Part shown: positions 7,434 to 16,054 of the stretch, one piece after another
Position numbering within the stretch: position 1 is the stretch's first letter
Layout: each line of letters opens with the position of its first letter
The notes under the pieces: generated by a model
What the model saw: only the letters and a program-made list of their open reading frames with translations
Told to the model about the DNA's origin: nothing
Databases searched by the model: none
Made by a program: the position numbers and the translations under genes
Source: Desulfosporosinus lacus DSM 15449
Lineage (GTDB): Bacteria; Bacillota; Desulfitobacteriia; Desulfitobacteriales; Desulfitobacteriaceae
Direction of reading: 5' to 3'
Assembly: GCF_900129935.1 (NCBI RefSeq)
Contig: NZ_FQXJ01000028.1
Span: 1-49,682 of the forward strand
DNA: 49,682 nt

Positions 7434-8963
7434 TTATTTTGGGAGTTTAGATAAATACTTAAATGACCCCTCTAAATCAACGTACAATTTCTTATACAGC
7501 TGATAATACTCGTCGTACACCTTTCGTGTGGAAAGGTTTGGCTTCTGGATGCTATTCTTGATAACTAAATTGTCACAGGCATTTTCTACTGAATCATAGA
7601 TTCCTGCTCCAACTCCTGCTAGTATCGCAACACCAAAGGCAGGTCCTTCATCCGCTTTGATCGTGCTTACAGGGCAACCGTACATATCGGCAAGCATCTG
7701 TCTCCAGACGGGACTTCTTCCTCCGCCACCACAGGCTATCATCTCTTCGACGTTAACTCTCATTTCCTTAAAGACATCAACACATTCAAGCTGGGAAAAG
7801 GCTACCCCCTCCATTACTGCACGAATCATGTTAGCGCGATTATGCGAAGCAGACAATCCGAAGAATACCCCTCTGCAATAAGGATCTGGATGAGGAGAGC
7901 GTTCCCCCATCAAGTAAGGCAGATAAACTAATCCCCCTGCTCCGGGCATAATTTTTTCGGCCAAGGTATTCATGACAACATAGGGGTCAACCCCTAGCTT
8001 TTCAGCCTCCATCATTTCCTCAGAGCAACAAGTATCTCTCAACCATTTCAAAGATAAGCCAGCACCCAAGGTACAACTCATGACCGTCCACTTCCCTGGT
8101 ACGGCACTGCAAAACGTATGCACCCTGCCCTTAATGTCAATGGAAACCTCATCTGAAATGGCGTAAATTACACCGGAAGTTCCGATGGTCGTAAAAGCAT
8201 TCCCTGCCCTTACAACCCCTGTACCAACTGCGGCAGCAGAGTTGTCGGCTGCACCGCCCACAACGATTGTACCCTCTCGGAGTCCTGTTAAGTCTGCTGC
8301 CCTTCTGTGTACCTTACCTGTAATATCTGGTGATTCATAGATCTTCCCCAGCATAGACTTGTCGATATTGAATTTATATAATATTTCATCAGACCAACAA
8401 CGATTAGGAATATCCATCAGTTGCATACCTGACGCATCTGACATTTCTGTAGCAAATTCACCCGTAAGCATATAGCGGATGTAATCCTTAGGAAGCAAAA
8501 TATGAGCACATTTCTCATAAACTTCAGGTTCGTTGTTCTGAACCCAGAGAATTTTGGAAGCAGTAAAACCTGTAAGTGCAGGATTGGCCGTAATTTCTAT
8601 GAGCCTTTTTTCACCGATTATTTTATTCATTTGCTGGCATTCATTGTCTGTTCTCTGATCGCACCAAATGATTGAATTTCTCAAGATGATTCCATTCTTA
8701 TCGAGCATTACAAGCCCATGCATCTGTCCGGAAAGACCTATTCCGGCAATTCCGGATGTATCAATACCACTCTCATTGACAACGTATTTAATACCATTAC
8801 ATGTCGCATTCCACCAATCAGAAGGGTCTTGCTCTGCCCAACCATTTGCTGGCTGATATAATGGGTATTCAATCGTCTTTGAAGAGATGGCGTTTCCGGC
8901 AAGATCAAACAACACAGTTTTTGTACCCGAGGTCCCTAAGTCAACGCCAAGTAAATATTGCAT
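7434..8963 (-). CDS. xylB: Xylulokinase (FGGY family)
   Basis: 509-residue FGGY carbohydrate kinase. It should phosphorylate D-xylulose to xylulose 5-phosphate with ATP, feeding the pentose phosphate pathway. The N-terminal phosphate-binding motif LLGVDLGTSGTKTVLFD, the substrate-region motif GLSGQMHGLVMLD, and the second-domain motifs GGAADNSAAAVGTG and MEGVAFSQLECVDVF are all present, and the length is normal. AGGAGG lies upstream of the ATG. It is last in the minus-strand block rbsA-rbsC-rbsB-dehydrogenase-xylB. A related FGGY specificity such as ribulose is possible, but the neighbouring polyol dehydrogenase supports xylulose. Confidence 0.88.
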   Translation of the reverse strand: MQYLLGVDLGTSGTKTVLFDLAGNAISSKTIEYPLYQPANGWAEQDPSDWWNATCNGIKYVVNESGIDTSGIAGIGLSGQMHGLVMLDKNGIILRNSIIWCDQRTDNECQQMNKIIGEKRLIEITANPALTGFTASKILWVQNNEPEVYEKCAHILLPKDYIRYMLTGEFATEMSDASGMQLMDIPNRCWSDEILYKFNIDKSMLGKIYESPDITGKVHRRAADLTGLREGTIVVGGAADNSAAAVGTGVVRAGNAFTTIGTSGVIYAISDEVSIDIKGRVHTFCSAVPGKWTVMSCTLGAGLSLKWLRDTCCSEEMMEAEKLGVDPYVVMNTLAEKIMPGAGGLVYLPYLMGERSPHPDPYCRGVFFGLSASHNRANMIRAVMEGVAFSQLECVDVFKEMRVNVEEMIACGGGGRSPVWRQMLADMYGCPVSTIKADEGPAFGVAILAGVGAGIYDSVENACDNLVIKNSIQKPNLSTRKVYDEYYQLYKKLYVDLEGSFKYLSKLPK

Positions 8964-9011
8964 CGCGCATCCCTCCTGGTTTAGCAGTCTACGAATATTA
9001 GTACCAATAGA

Positions 9012-10052
9012 TTAGCCGATTTTTATAACAGCTTTAACAACATCTTCTTTATGGTTAATCGCGAAGTCAAAAGCATTGGCAACATCTTCAAAATCAAACT
9101 CATGGGTAATAATTCCAGAGATATCAATAATCCCTTTTGAAATTGCATTGATCGCTTGAGGATAGATATTTCTGTAACGAAAAACGGATTTAATTTCCGC
9201 TTCTTTAGCCATAATTTTTGCAAAGTTATATTCGATAGTATCCTGAGGTGCCATGCCAACAAGAACGATACATCCACCATTCTTGACAAGATAAGGGGTT
9301 TGAGCAATTGTTTGGGTAGCCCCTGCAGTTTCGATAACAATATCGACGCCTTTTTTGTTCGTAAGTTTATCGATTTCCGCTAAAACATCCACTTCTTTGG
9401 TATTTAAAACGGTCGTTGCTCCCAGTTTTTTAGCATATTCCAGCCTTTTTGGAATAACGTCCACAACTGTAATATCCGTTGCGCCATACGCCTTACACGC
9501 CAGGAGTGTAACAAGACCTATAGTACCTGAGCCGAGGATCACCACTGAATCTCCTAACTTAACATTACCCTGGGCTGCAGCATGCATGCCAACAGCTAAT
9601 GGCTCAACAAGCGCACCTTCTTTAGTTGAGATGGTTTCTGGCAGCTTAAAGGCCATGTTTTCCGGAAATGCAATGTAGTCCATTAAGCAACCATGATAGG
9701 GTGGTGTCGCTAAGAACTCTACATCCGGGCAAAGATTGTATCTGCCTGTTTTGCAAAATTCGCATTGACCACAAGTACATCCCGGTTCTAAGGCTACTTT
9801 ATCTCCAACTTTGAGATTTTCTACGCCTGATCCGATGGCAGCTACAGTTCCCGCACATTCATGACCAAGTATAAAATCACCATTGACGATAAAATCTCCT
9901 ATTTTCCCGTGTTCCAAATAATGCACGTCAGACCCGCAAACCCCTACATATTCAAGTTTTACAAGGACTTGTTTTTCTTTCGGTACAGGGACTTCGATTT
10001 CACGGATTTCCAATTTGTTGAGACCGGTCATGTAGGCTGCTCTATTTTTCAT
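9012..10052 (-). CDS. Zinc-dependent polyol (sorbitol/xylitol) dehydrogenase
   Basis: 346-residue medium-chain dehydrogenase. It should oxidise a polyol to a ketose with NAD: xylitol or arabitol to xylulose, or sorbitol to fructose. Catalytic zinc ligands appear in VGVCGSDVHYLEHG and GHECAGTV. The structural zinc loop CTCGQCEFCKTGRYNLC has four cysteines. The Rossmann motif is VILGSGTIGLVTLL, followed by an acidic VVDVIPKR typical of NAD preference. It lies 48 bases upstream of xylB in the same direction, and its ribosome binding site is AAGGAGGGG. Pairing with xylulokinase makes a xylulose-forming polyol such as xylitol or D-arabitol the best substrate guess. Confidence 0.88.
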   Translation of the reverse strand: MKNRAAYMTGLNKLEIREIEVPVPKEKQVLVKLEYVGVCGSDVHYLEHGKIGDFIVNGDFILGHECAGTVAAIGSGVENLKVGDKVALEPGCTCGQCEFCKTGRYNLCPDVEFLATPPYHGCLMDYIAFPENMAFKLPETISTKEGALVEPLAVGMHAAAQGNVKLGDSVVILGSGTIGLVTLLACKAYGATDITVVDVIPKRLEYAKKLGATTVLNTKEVDVLAEIDKLTNKKGVDIVIETAGATQTIAQTPYLVKNGGCIVLVGMAPQDTIEYNFAKIMAKEAEIKSVFRYRNIYPQAINAISKGIIDISGIITHEFDFEDVANAFDFAINHKEDVVKAVIKIG

Positions 10053-10130
10053 TGAGTACCCCTCCTTGAGTAATGTAGTTAGTTAATAATGGTGCAAGCA
10101 CATATAAACGCTAGAGTAGCTGTTAGCCAA

Positions 10131-10162
10131 CAGGACATTCATCCCTGAGGGAGAATGTCCTG
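10131..10162 (-). other. Intercistronic hairpin after the sugar-binding protein gene
   Basis: Ten-base arms CAGGACATTC and GAATGTCCTG enclose an inner TCCCTGAGGGA hairpin. There is no T-run. Its place right after the binding-protein gene suggests mRNA stabilisation or partial termination, which would give the binding protein more transcript than the downstream enzymes. Confidence 0.65.
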
Positions 10163-10188
10163 CGTACTCCAGAGAGCCCTTAAACGTA

Positions 10189-11178
10189 TTATTTAATTGT
10201 TCCGGATTTTTTTAGGATTTCGATGTATTGATCAACATTTTCCTTAGTAACCAGGGGGTTACCAATATCAGTGTTAATCTCTTTTTCTGCGCCAGTTAAA
10301 AGCTTGTTACTTGCGTCAAGCATTTTCTCTGCAAGTTCATTAGCATTTTGCAAACAAGTAGACGTCATTTTGCCTTCTTTAATAAGGAACAATGCTTCAG
10401 CAGTTCCGTCAACACCATAGGCAAACATTTTTGCATACTTTGGATTGTCCTTAACTACTTCAAGTGCTCCGGCAGCCATGTTGTCATTCATGGCAATAAC
10501 AGCATCAATTTTATCGTTAGCTTGAACCCAGTCTTCCATATACTTCATAGCTTCATCTTTGTTCCAATTAGCGATTTGCTCACCAACAATTTTAACATCT
10601 GGGCGTTTGTCAAAGAACTCTTTTTGCCAGCTGGCACGACGCTCATCGGCATGGAAGTTACCGGAAGGTCCTTTTAGGACAACGACTTTTGCATCCTGTG
10701 GAATTTGTGTTAAAGCTGCACGTGCATTAACCGCTGCTTGCTCATAAGGTTGAGCATCAACTGACGATGCACCTTCAATACCGGAAATACGTGCATTAGT
10801 TGTAATAGCAAAGATACCGGCTTTAACGACCTTTTCTACATAAGGTCTTTGAGATTCGCCACTATTTGGCTGTACGATAACTAGATCGAATTTGTTGGTT
10901 ATAGCATTCTCAATCATAGAGTTTTCTTTATCATCGTTTGCCTGACCATCGAAAACCTCTAGGGTAATATTCGGATATTTCTTAGCTTCATCTCTAACTG
11001 CATTAGCAAGCCAAGCCGCAAATGAATCGGATTGGGCGCGTGCTATGTAGGCAACCTTGTATGTTTTCTCGCTGGACGAGTCACTCTGAGCAGGCGTTGT
11101 TGGCTTACTTGATGAACAACCGGCTAATAAAGCCACCATTAATAACACTGAAACTACGCTTAACAGTTTTTTCTTCAT
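10189..11178 (-). CDS. Sugar ABC transporter substrate-binding lipoprotein (RbsB-like)
   Basis: 329-residue periplasmic-binding-protein type I (ribose/xylose type). A lipoprotein signal peptide ends in the lipobox LLAGC, with the lipidated Cys at residue 21, so the protein is anchored on the outer face of the membrane. The first lobe starts at KVAYIARAQSDSFAAWLANA, and the hinge region contains NDNMAAGALEVVKD. It captures the sugar or polyol for the RbsC/RbsA-type permease encoded upstream in the same operon. The ligand is not readable from sequence; the downstream enzymes point to a pentitol or pentose. The ribosome binding site is GAAGGATGGAG. Confidence 0.9.
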   Translation of the reverse strand: MKKKLLSVVSVLLMVALLAGCSSSKPTTPAQSDSSSEKTYKVAYIARAQSDSFAAWLANAVRDEAKKYPNITLEVFDGQANDDKENSMIENAITNKFDLVIVQPNSGESQRPYVEKVVKAGIFAITTNARISGIEGASSVDAQPYEQAAVNARAALTQIPQDAKVVVLKGPSGNFHADERRASWQKEFFDKRPDVKIVGEQIANWNKDEAMKYMEDWVQANDKIDAVIAMNDNMAAGALEVVKDNPKYAKMFAYGVDGTAEALFLIKEGKMTSTCLQNANELAEKMLDASNKLLTGAEKEINTDIGNPLVTKENVDQYIEILKKSGTIK

Positions 11179-11308
11179 CTTTTTTCTCCATCCTTCTCTC
11201 TTGTAAAGTTATATTTTTAAACAGCAAGGCTCATTAATTAAGTTCATAAAATACTTCGTTTAAGAATTTGATTATTTCTCATCATTAAACAAGCCTTAAC
11301 TGATGTTT

Positions 11309-12301
11309 TTATTTTTTATCTGCTCCCAGATCCTCTGCTTTGACTAACGTAGCTTTTGCTCTGCGGTTCCTTGATCGAATATCGTAGATTACAGCAAGTG
11401 CGATAATGGTGCCGCGAACTATTTGTTGCATATAAGAATCTACATTGTTTAAGTTCATGATGTTATCTAAAAACCCGACAATGAACGCACCGGCAAGGGT
11501 TCCTCCTACGGTACCAATACCGCCCGAAAAGCTCGTTCCTCCGATAATAGCTGCGGTTAGAGCGGTAAACTCATAATTGATAGCGCCATTCGGAAGACCT
11601 GCATTGACACGGGACATGAATAAAACACCCGCAATCCCTACAAAAATACCATTAATGATAAAAGCAGTGTATTTAACCTTATGAACGTTAATCCCTGAGG
11701 CAATAGCCGCTTCTTCATTACCTCCGACAGCATAAAGAGAACGTCCAAATCGAGTATGATTCAACAAATACCACGTTAGAATTGCAATCGCTATTAGAAA
11801 AATAATAGGAATGGGAATAACTCCAATTGATCCCTGTCCTAATTCCGTAAATTTTCCCAATTGAAGGATGTTTTGTCCCTTCGTGTACAGAAGTGCCACA
11901 CCACGAGCCACTGTAAGCATTGCCAATGTAGCAATAAAAGGAGGTGCTTTAAAGGTACTAACCATGATGGCATTGATTACGTTACATACAATCCCAGTCA
12001 GAATACCTACACTAAGTGCTAATAACAAAGAGCCTGTCGCTTTATAGGTAGATACTGCAAATACTCCGGCAAGTGCCAGGACAGACCCTGATGATAAGTC
12101 CAGCATTCCACTGATGATAAGCAGCGTCGCACCCAGTGCCAGGATAGTGGTAACTGATAACTGCCTTGAAATGTTGGTTAAATTATTGACTGACAAAAAA
12201 TTAGGATTTGCCAGTGAACATACAATGAATAACCCGACTAGAATCATATAAATGCTGTATTTCTTTTTAACAGTACTCCAAAAATTACTTCCTAGTTTCA
12301 T
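11309..12301 (-). CDS. Sugar ABC transporter permease (RbsC-like)
   Basis: 330-residue permease of the ribose/xylose/arabinose/galactoside family with 8-10 hydrophobic spans. The family's signature ISGMLDLSSGSVLALAGV and the EAA-like segment AVGGNEEAAIASGINVHKVK are visible, as is the glycine-rich ALTAAIIGGTSFSGGIGTV. It starts one base after the rbsA stop, with its GGGGGTGAAC ribosome binding site inside the end of rbsA, so translation is coupled. It forms the membrane channel of the importer with the neighbouring ATPase and binding protein. Confidence 0.92.
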   Translation of the reverse strand: MKLGSNFWSTVKKKYSIYMILVGLFIVCSLANPNFLSVNNLTNISRQLSVTTILALGATLLIISGMLDLSSGSVLALAGVFAVSTYKATGSLLLALSVGILTGIVCNVINAIMVSTFKAPPFIATLAMLTVARGVALLYTKGQNILQLGKFTELGQGSIGVIPIPIIFLIAIAILTWYLLNHTRFGRSLYAVGGNEEAAIASGINVHKVKYTAFIINGIFVGIAGVLFMSRVNAGLPNGAINYEFTALTAAIIGGTSFSGGIGTVGGTLAGAFIVGFLDNIMNLNNVDSYMQQIVRGTIIALAVIYDIRSRNRRAKATLVKAEDLGADKK

Positions 12302-12302
12302 T

Positions 12303-13814
12303 TCAGTTCACCCCCTTAGTTGTCAAAGTTCCGGTAGCATATCTCATAATGAGCTCTTGAGAAAAGTCTCCTCGATTTATCTCCCCTGTGATAGTTCCTT
12401 TGGCCATGACATAAATCCGGTCACACATCCCAATGACCTCAGGGAGTTCAGAAGAAACGATAATTACGACTTTACCCTCTTTAGCTAAATCCGTCATAAG
12501 CTTATAAATTTCTAACTTGGCGCCGACATCAATACCTCGAGTAGGTTCATCCAAGATTAGAATATCCGGATTTCTTATCATCCATTTGGCGAGAACAACC
12601 TTTTGCTGATTACCTCCGCTCAGTGATGCTATAGGTGTATCTATGTTTGGTGTTTTAATTCTCATCTTATTAAGAATTTCGGAGACTAGTTTCTTCTCAA
12701 CTTTTTTATGATTCCTGTAAGCATAAAAAACACTTTTCAAATTAGAAAGGGTCGTATTTTCCTTGACTGATCGCATAGGAATTATTCCGTATCGTCGCCT
12801 ATCCTCTGAAAGCATGACCATCCCATGATCGATACTCTGACGCACGTTTTTAATCGTAACTTCCTTGCCTTTAATTTTTACAACCCCGGATGTTTTTGGA
12901 TCAAGGCCAAATAGAGCGCGCATAACTTCGGTTCTTCCGGCACCCATTAGCCCGGCAAATCCTAAAATTTCCCCTTTTTTAACATGGAAATTAATATTAT
13001 GGAACACATTTGTGCAATTCAAGTTTTCAACCTGAAGCATATCTTCCCCAATAGCAACGTGTTCCTTTGGAAAGGTCGTGGTAAGTTTACGTCCCACCAT
13101 CAAGGCGATAACCGTTTCGATGTCCAATTCTTCCTTAGGGTGGCTTTCTACAACCGTTCCATCTCTTAACACTGTTATATCATCCGCTATCTGGAAAACT
13201 TCATCTAACTTATGAGATATATAGATGATGCTTACTCCTCTAGCTTTGAGTTCTCTTATCTTAACGAATAGTTTTTCTACTTCCTTAAGTGTGATCGCCG
13301 AGGTGGGCTCATCCATTATGATGATATCGGACTTGTAGGAAATAGCTTTAATGATTTCCAGCATCTGAATATCTGATATAGTAAGATCTTTAAGTGGGGT
13401 CGTCGGAGAATAGGGTAGATTTTCAGCCAGTAAGAGCTCTTTAGTGCGTCGTCTTACCTCTTTCCAATTAACATTACCGAACCTTTTGACGGGGAGATTT
13501 CCAAGAAAAAGATTCTCTTCAACTGTCATCTCAGGAACATAACTCATCTCTTGAAATATCATGGAGATCCCTAGAGTTCTCGCTTGGATAGGATTATTGA
13601 TTTTCACTGGTTTTTCGTCCATGTAAATCTGACCACTATCCGGTTGATAAATTCCATTAATGATTTTCATTAATGTTGATTTTCCTGCCCCGTTTTCTCC
13701 ACACAATACATGAACAGACCCTTTTTTGACAGCGAAATCAATCTTATCGAGAGCCTTAACACCAGGAAACGATTTCTCAATCTGTGATACTCGCAGCTTA
13801 AAATTTTCTTTCAT
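12303..13814 (-). CDS. Sugar ABC transporter ATP-binding protein (RbsA-like, duplicated)
   Basis: 503-residue protein with two ABC ATPase domains, as in RbsA/XylG/AraG. In the first half the Walker A is GENGAGKST and the Walker B IIIMDEPTSAI. In the second half Walker A is degenerate (GLMGAGRTEV), as is usual in this family, the signature is LSGGNQQK and Walker B is ILILDEPTRGID. It energises uptake through the adjacent permease. It is the first gene of the polyol operon, with GGGGGAAGAAA before its ATG and the promoter and operator at 13964-14018 upstream. Confidence 0.93.
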   Translation of the reverse strand: MKENFKLRVSQIEKSFPGVKALDKIDFAVKKGSVHVLCGENGAGKSTLMKIINGIYQPDSGQIYMDEKPVKINNPIQARTLGISMIFQEMSYVPEMTVEENLFLGNLPVKRFGNVNWKEVRRRTKELLLAENLPYSPTTPLKDLTISDIQMLEIIKAISYKSDIIIMDEPTSAITLKEVEKLFVKIRELKARGVSIIYISHKLDEVFQIADDITVLRDGTVVESHPKEELDIETVIALMVGRKLTTTFPKEHVAIGEDMLQVENLNCTNVFHNINFHVKKGEILGFAGLMGAGRTEVMRALFGLDPKTSGVVKIKGKEVTIKNVRQSIDHGMVMLSEDRRRYGIIPMRSVKENTTLSNLKSVFYAYRNHKKVEKKLVSEILNKMRIKTPNIDTPIASLSGGNQQKVVLAKWMIRNPDILILDEPTRGIDVGAKLEIYKLMTDLAKEGKVVIIVSSELPEVIGMCDRIYVMAKGTITGEINRGDFSQELIMRYATGTLTTKGVN

Positions 13815-13963
13815 TTTCTTCCCCCATGAGATTATTTGTTTAATCCTTTCTCATGCTGATTCTAAAATCAGAATAGAGTCTTCTTTAACATCCCTCATAT
13901 TTCACCACTTAAACATTTGTAAAAAACGAACTTATTTTTCCGTGATTTATATAAGACTTTTGT

Positions 13964-13979
13964 AAATATGTTTTAATAA
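13964..13979 (-). promoter_or_regulatory. Candidate ROK-regulator operator at the sugar operon
   Basis: Plus-strand AAATATGTTTTAATAA matches 15 of 16 bases at 15354-15369 just upstream of the ROK gene. Here it starts 11 bases after the -10 box of the operon promoter, overlapping the predicted early transcribed region, a position suited to repression. Assignment to the ROK protein is inferred. Confidence 0.6.
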
Positions 13980-13990
13980 GATTTAATAAA

Positions 13991-14018
13991 ATTATATCCC
14001 TTTTTTCACTTAAGTCAA
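13991..14018 (-). promoter_or_regulatory. Promoter of the polyol ABC/catabolic operon
   Basis: On the minus strand TTGACT (14013-14018), 16 bases, then TATAAT (13991-13996): a strong housekeeping promoter reading toward rbsA. Confidence 0.8.
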
Positions 14019-14108
14019 CCTGTGCTTGACTAGTAAAGTTATACATTTCTGAATTAATTTTGTCATCTGAACTCTATGGGTTTTTCCATTTTTCTGCAAC
14101 ACAAACAT

Positions 14109-14155
14109 GAAAAATCATCTTGCCTGGAATTACTAAGTTATCCAGTAAAGATGAT
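14109..14155 (-). terminator. Terminator of the ROK regulator gene
   Basis: On the minus strand ATCATCTT pairs with AAGATGAT, with an inner CTGGA/TCCAG stem, followed by TTTTTC. It lies 55 bases beyond the stop codon. Confidence 0.75.
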
Positions 14156-14210
14156 AACATTATTAGAATTGGTACTCCTTGCAGGGGTTGAGTACGTTAA
14201 GTAAATATAT

Positions 14211-15335
14211 TTAAATATTATTGATAAAGGTTTCAACATGTTGCAGGGCTGCGCCAACGGCTGTTGCTTCCAACTTATATTTACAGACATGCAGATAACT
14301 TCCGTCTACCTCAAACGAATTTCTTTTTGATACTAATTCTCTTAATTGATCAATGTACTCATCCATATAGGCTCCAGCATACCCACCTAGGATTACATTA
14401 CAATCATAGAGCATTCTTAAATTGTTGATAATGATGACCAAGTGCGAGAGATATTCTTCCCAAAGAGTTCTTTGAGGTTCATTATTTGATCTTAGAAGTT
14501 TAAAGAACTCAGCAATATTCCCGTTTGTGCTATCTGATAGGATTTTAGCTGAGCAATATACATCAACACATCCTTTTTGTCCACAGTAACAAGGGCGACC
14601 GTTTTGAACAATTGTCATATGTCCAAACTCACCACTGCGTTGATTTTGTCCTGAAAAGATATTCTTTCCTATAATAATAGATCCACCCACACTATTATTA
14701 AGAGAGAGATATACCACATTTTGTATATCGTCTTCATTCCATAGTTCTGCAAATCCTGCTGCATTTGCATCATTACTCAAAATGCATGGATATGGTATAA
14801 ATTCACTAAAATCCTTTACGCTTCCCCCTTTGAAATCGATAACCGTTGCGTAATTCACCCTTTGTTTATCTGCTGATAATATTGCAGGTAAGGCAATACC
14901 TACACCTAAAATCTTCGAACTTTCTATTGTGCAATCACTAATGAATTGCTGTACTAAGTTTCCAACTCCTGCAAAGTATTCTTTAGAATTGACAAATGGA
15001 TATTGCTTTCGGACATTTTTGATCAACTTTCCGCTTAAATCAATTAATACAATTCCAACATGATTTCGGGTAATATCTAATCCAATTGCATATTTATGAC
15101 TATTAAACGTAATAGCCTTTGCTTTTCTGCCTCCTGTAGACTCGAATAAACCAGTCTCAATAATTAAATCTCTTTCTTGTAATTCTTTAAGATTTTGGGT
15201 AACGGTGGGTAAACTCATATTTAGAGTCTGAGCTATTTCTTGAATAGAGATAGGATCCCGCTTATATAAAAATTTGTAGATAGCATTTCGATTGATCTTT
15301 CTCACTTCAATGCTATTCACTCTGTTAATTGTCAT
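14211..15335 (-). CDS. ROK family transcriptional repressor (XylR/NagC type)
   Basis: 374 residues. An N-terminal winged helix (SIQEIAQTLNMSLPTVTQNL) is joined to a ROK sugar-kinase-like domain. The ROK zinc motif CYCGQKGCVD and the preceding RSGEFGHM are visible, as is the start of the ATPase-like fold GLDITRNHVGIVLIDLSGK. Such repressors leave DNA when they bind a sugar. The longest frame starts six codons earlier (15353), but GGGG 7-8 bases before the ATG at 15335 fits better, and the earlier ATG would have the repeated motif where its ribosome binding site should be. It is transcribed separately from, and most likely represses, the polyol operon. Confidence 0.88.
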   Translation of the reverse strand: MTINRVNSIEVRKINRNAIYKFLYKRDPISIQEIAQTLNMSLPTVTQNLKELQERDLIIETGLFESTGGRKAKAITFNSHKYAIGLDITRNHVGIVLIDLSGKLIKNVRKQYPFVNSKEYFAGVGNLVQQFISDCTIESSKILGVGIALPAILSADKQRVNYATVIDFKGGSVKDFSEFIPYPCILSNDANAAGFAELWNEDDIQNVVYLSLNNSVGGSIIIGKNIFSGQNQRSGEFGHMTIVQNGRPCYCGQKGCVDVYCSAKILSDSTNGNIAEFFKLLRSNNEPQRTLWEEYLSHLVIIINNLRMLYDCNVILGGYAGAYMDEYIDQLRELVSKRNSFEVDGSYLHVCKYKLEATAVGAALQHVETFINNI

Positions 15336-15353
15336 CTTATCCCCGACTTTCAT

Positions 15354-15387
15354 AAATGTGTTTTAATAATGTATTCATAGTATTATA
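15354..15387 (-). promoter_or_regulatory. ROK gene promoter region with operator copy
   Basis: AAATGTGTTTTAATAA at 15354-15369 (plus strand) is the near-identical twin of 13964-13979. A TATAAT box (15382-15387, minus strand) lies 12 bases upstream of it, almost the same geometry as at the sugar operon. The -35 is weak. This suggests autoregulation. Confidence 0.6.
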
Positions 15388-15494
15388 TTTTTGTTGTTTT
15401 TACAATCATAATGTCGAAACACTACTTGCTTATGAACATTTAAATCCTGCTTCAGTATCCTGAATTTTCTTTTCACGCCTGCATGGCAGTGCAA

Positions 15495-15542
15495 AATAGC
15501 CCGATAACCTTGATTTTGATAGCATCAAGTTATCGGGCTATT
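15495..15542 (-). terminator. Terminator of the arsenic operon
   Basis: Stem of 19 bp with one bulged C (AATAGCCCGATAAC and TTGAT arms) and a 9-base loop. The minus strand continues TTTTG. It lies about 80 bases beyond the last ars-operon gene. Confidence 0.85.
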
Positions 15543-15619
15543 ATTTATATGTGCGCGAGATCTCTAGGCAAAGTGCCTAGAGATCATAATTCTGTAAACA
15601 TCCAAAGATACCTATAAAA

Positions 15620-15949
15620 TTAAACCAGCATATTTCTGATTTCTTCATAAATCATGGAATCGCTAATCCCACCATAAAAGCATACCTTCCCCTTTATTGC
15701 GACCATAGGCAAGGCATATCCGGTTTTGAACATCATATGGGCTGTGTCATAGCCACTCAAATCATCCTCTAGTACATCAAGGAAGCGTATCTGCACCTCT
15801 TTAGCCACATCACTATGCAGTAGAAATCGTTTCAATTGCTCGAACATTTCACCCATGGTCTTTTCATGGCTCGAGTCACAGGAACCGCCACAACTGCAAA
15901 TCCCTGCAGGTTCCTCATCTCGGATTCCAAACACCTCAATTTCGATCAT
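15620..15949 (-). CDS. Cys-rich thioredoxin-fold-like protein of the ars operon
   Basis: 109 residues. I recognise no named family with certainty. It begins with a beta-strand-like MIEIEVFG, followed by a cysteine cluster CSCGGSC (about residues 18-24). Near the end, ALPMVAIKGKVCFYGG resembles the cis-Pro and last-strand region of thioredoxin folds and adds one more Cys. It lies 105 bases after arsC on the same strand and before the shared terminator, so it probably belongs to the arsenic operon. It could be a thiol-redox partner for arsenate reductase, or an ArsD-like arsenite carrier; both are inferences. GAGGGGG precedes the ATG. Confidence 0.7.
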   Translation of the reverse strand: MIEIEVFGIRDEEPAGICSCGGSCDSSHEKTMGEMFEQLKRFLLHSDVAKEVQIRFLDVLEDDLSGYDTAHMMFKTGYALPMVAIKGKVCFYGGISDSMIYEEIRNMLV

Positions 15950-16054
15950 ACCTTTTCCCCCTCTATATCTTATTTTCCTTACTTTTTAATTTCAGGTGAT
16001 ACGTTTGGGAAATGTGCCTGAAAGATTAGAGAAATTCGACATTACCTTGATACT

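Larger units (their letters stand above)
13815..14210. other. Regulatory gap between the sugar operon and the ROK gene
   Basis: 396 bases without a gene. It contains the operon promoter (13991-14018), a ROK operator candidate (13964-13979) and the ROK gene terminator (14109-14155). The leader from the promoter to rbsA is about 170 bases and AT-rich, with no recognisable riboswitch. Confidence 0.7.
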
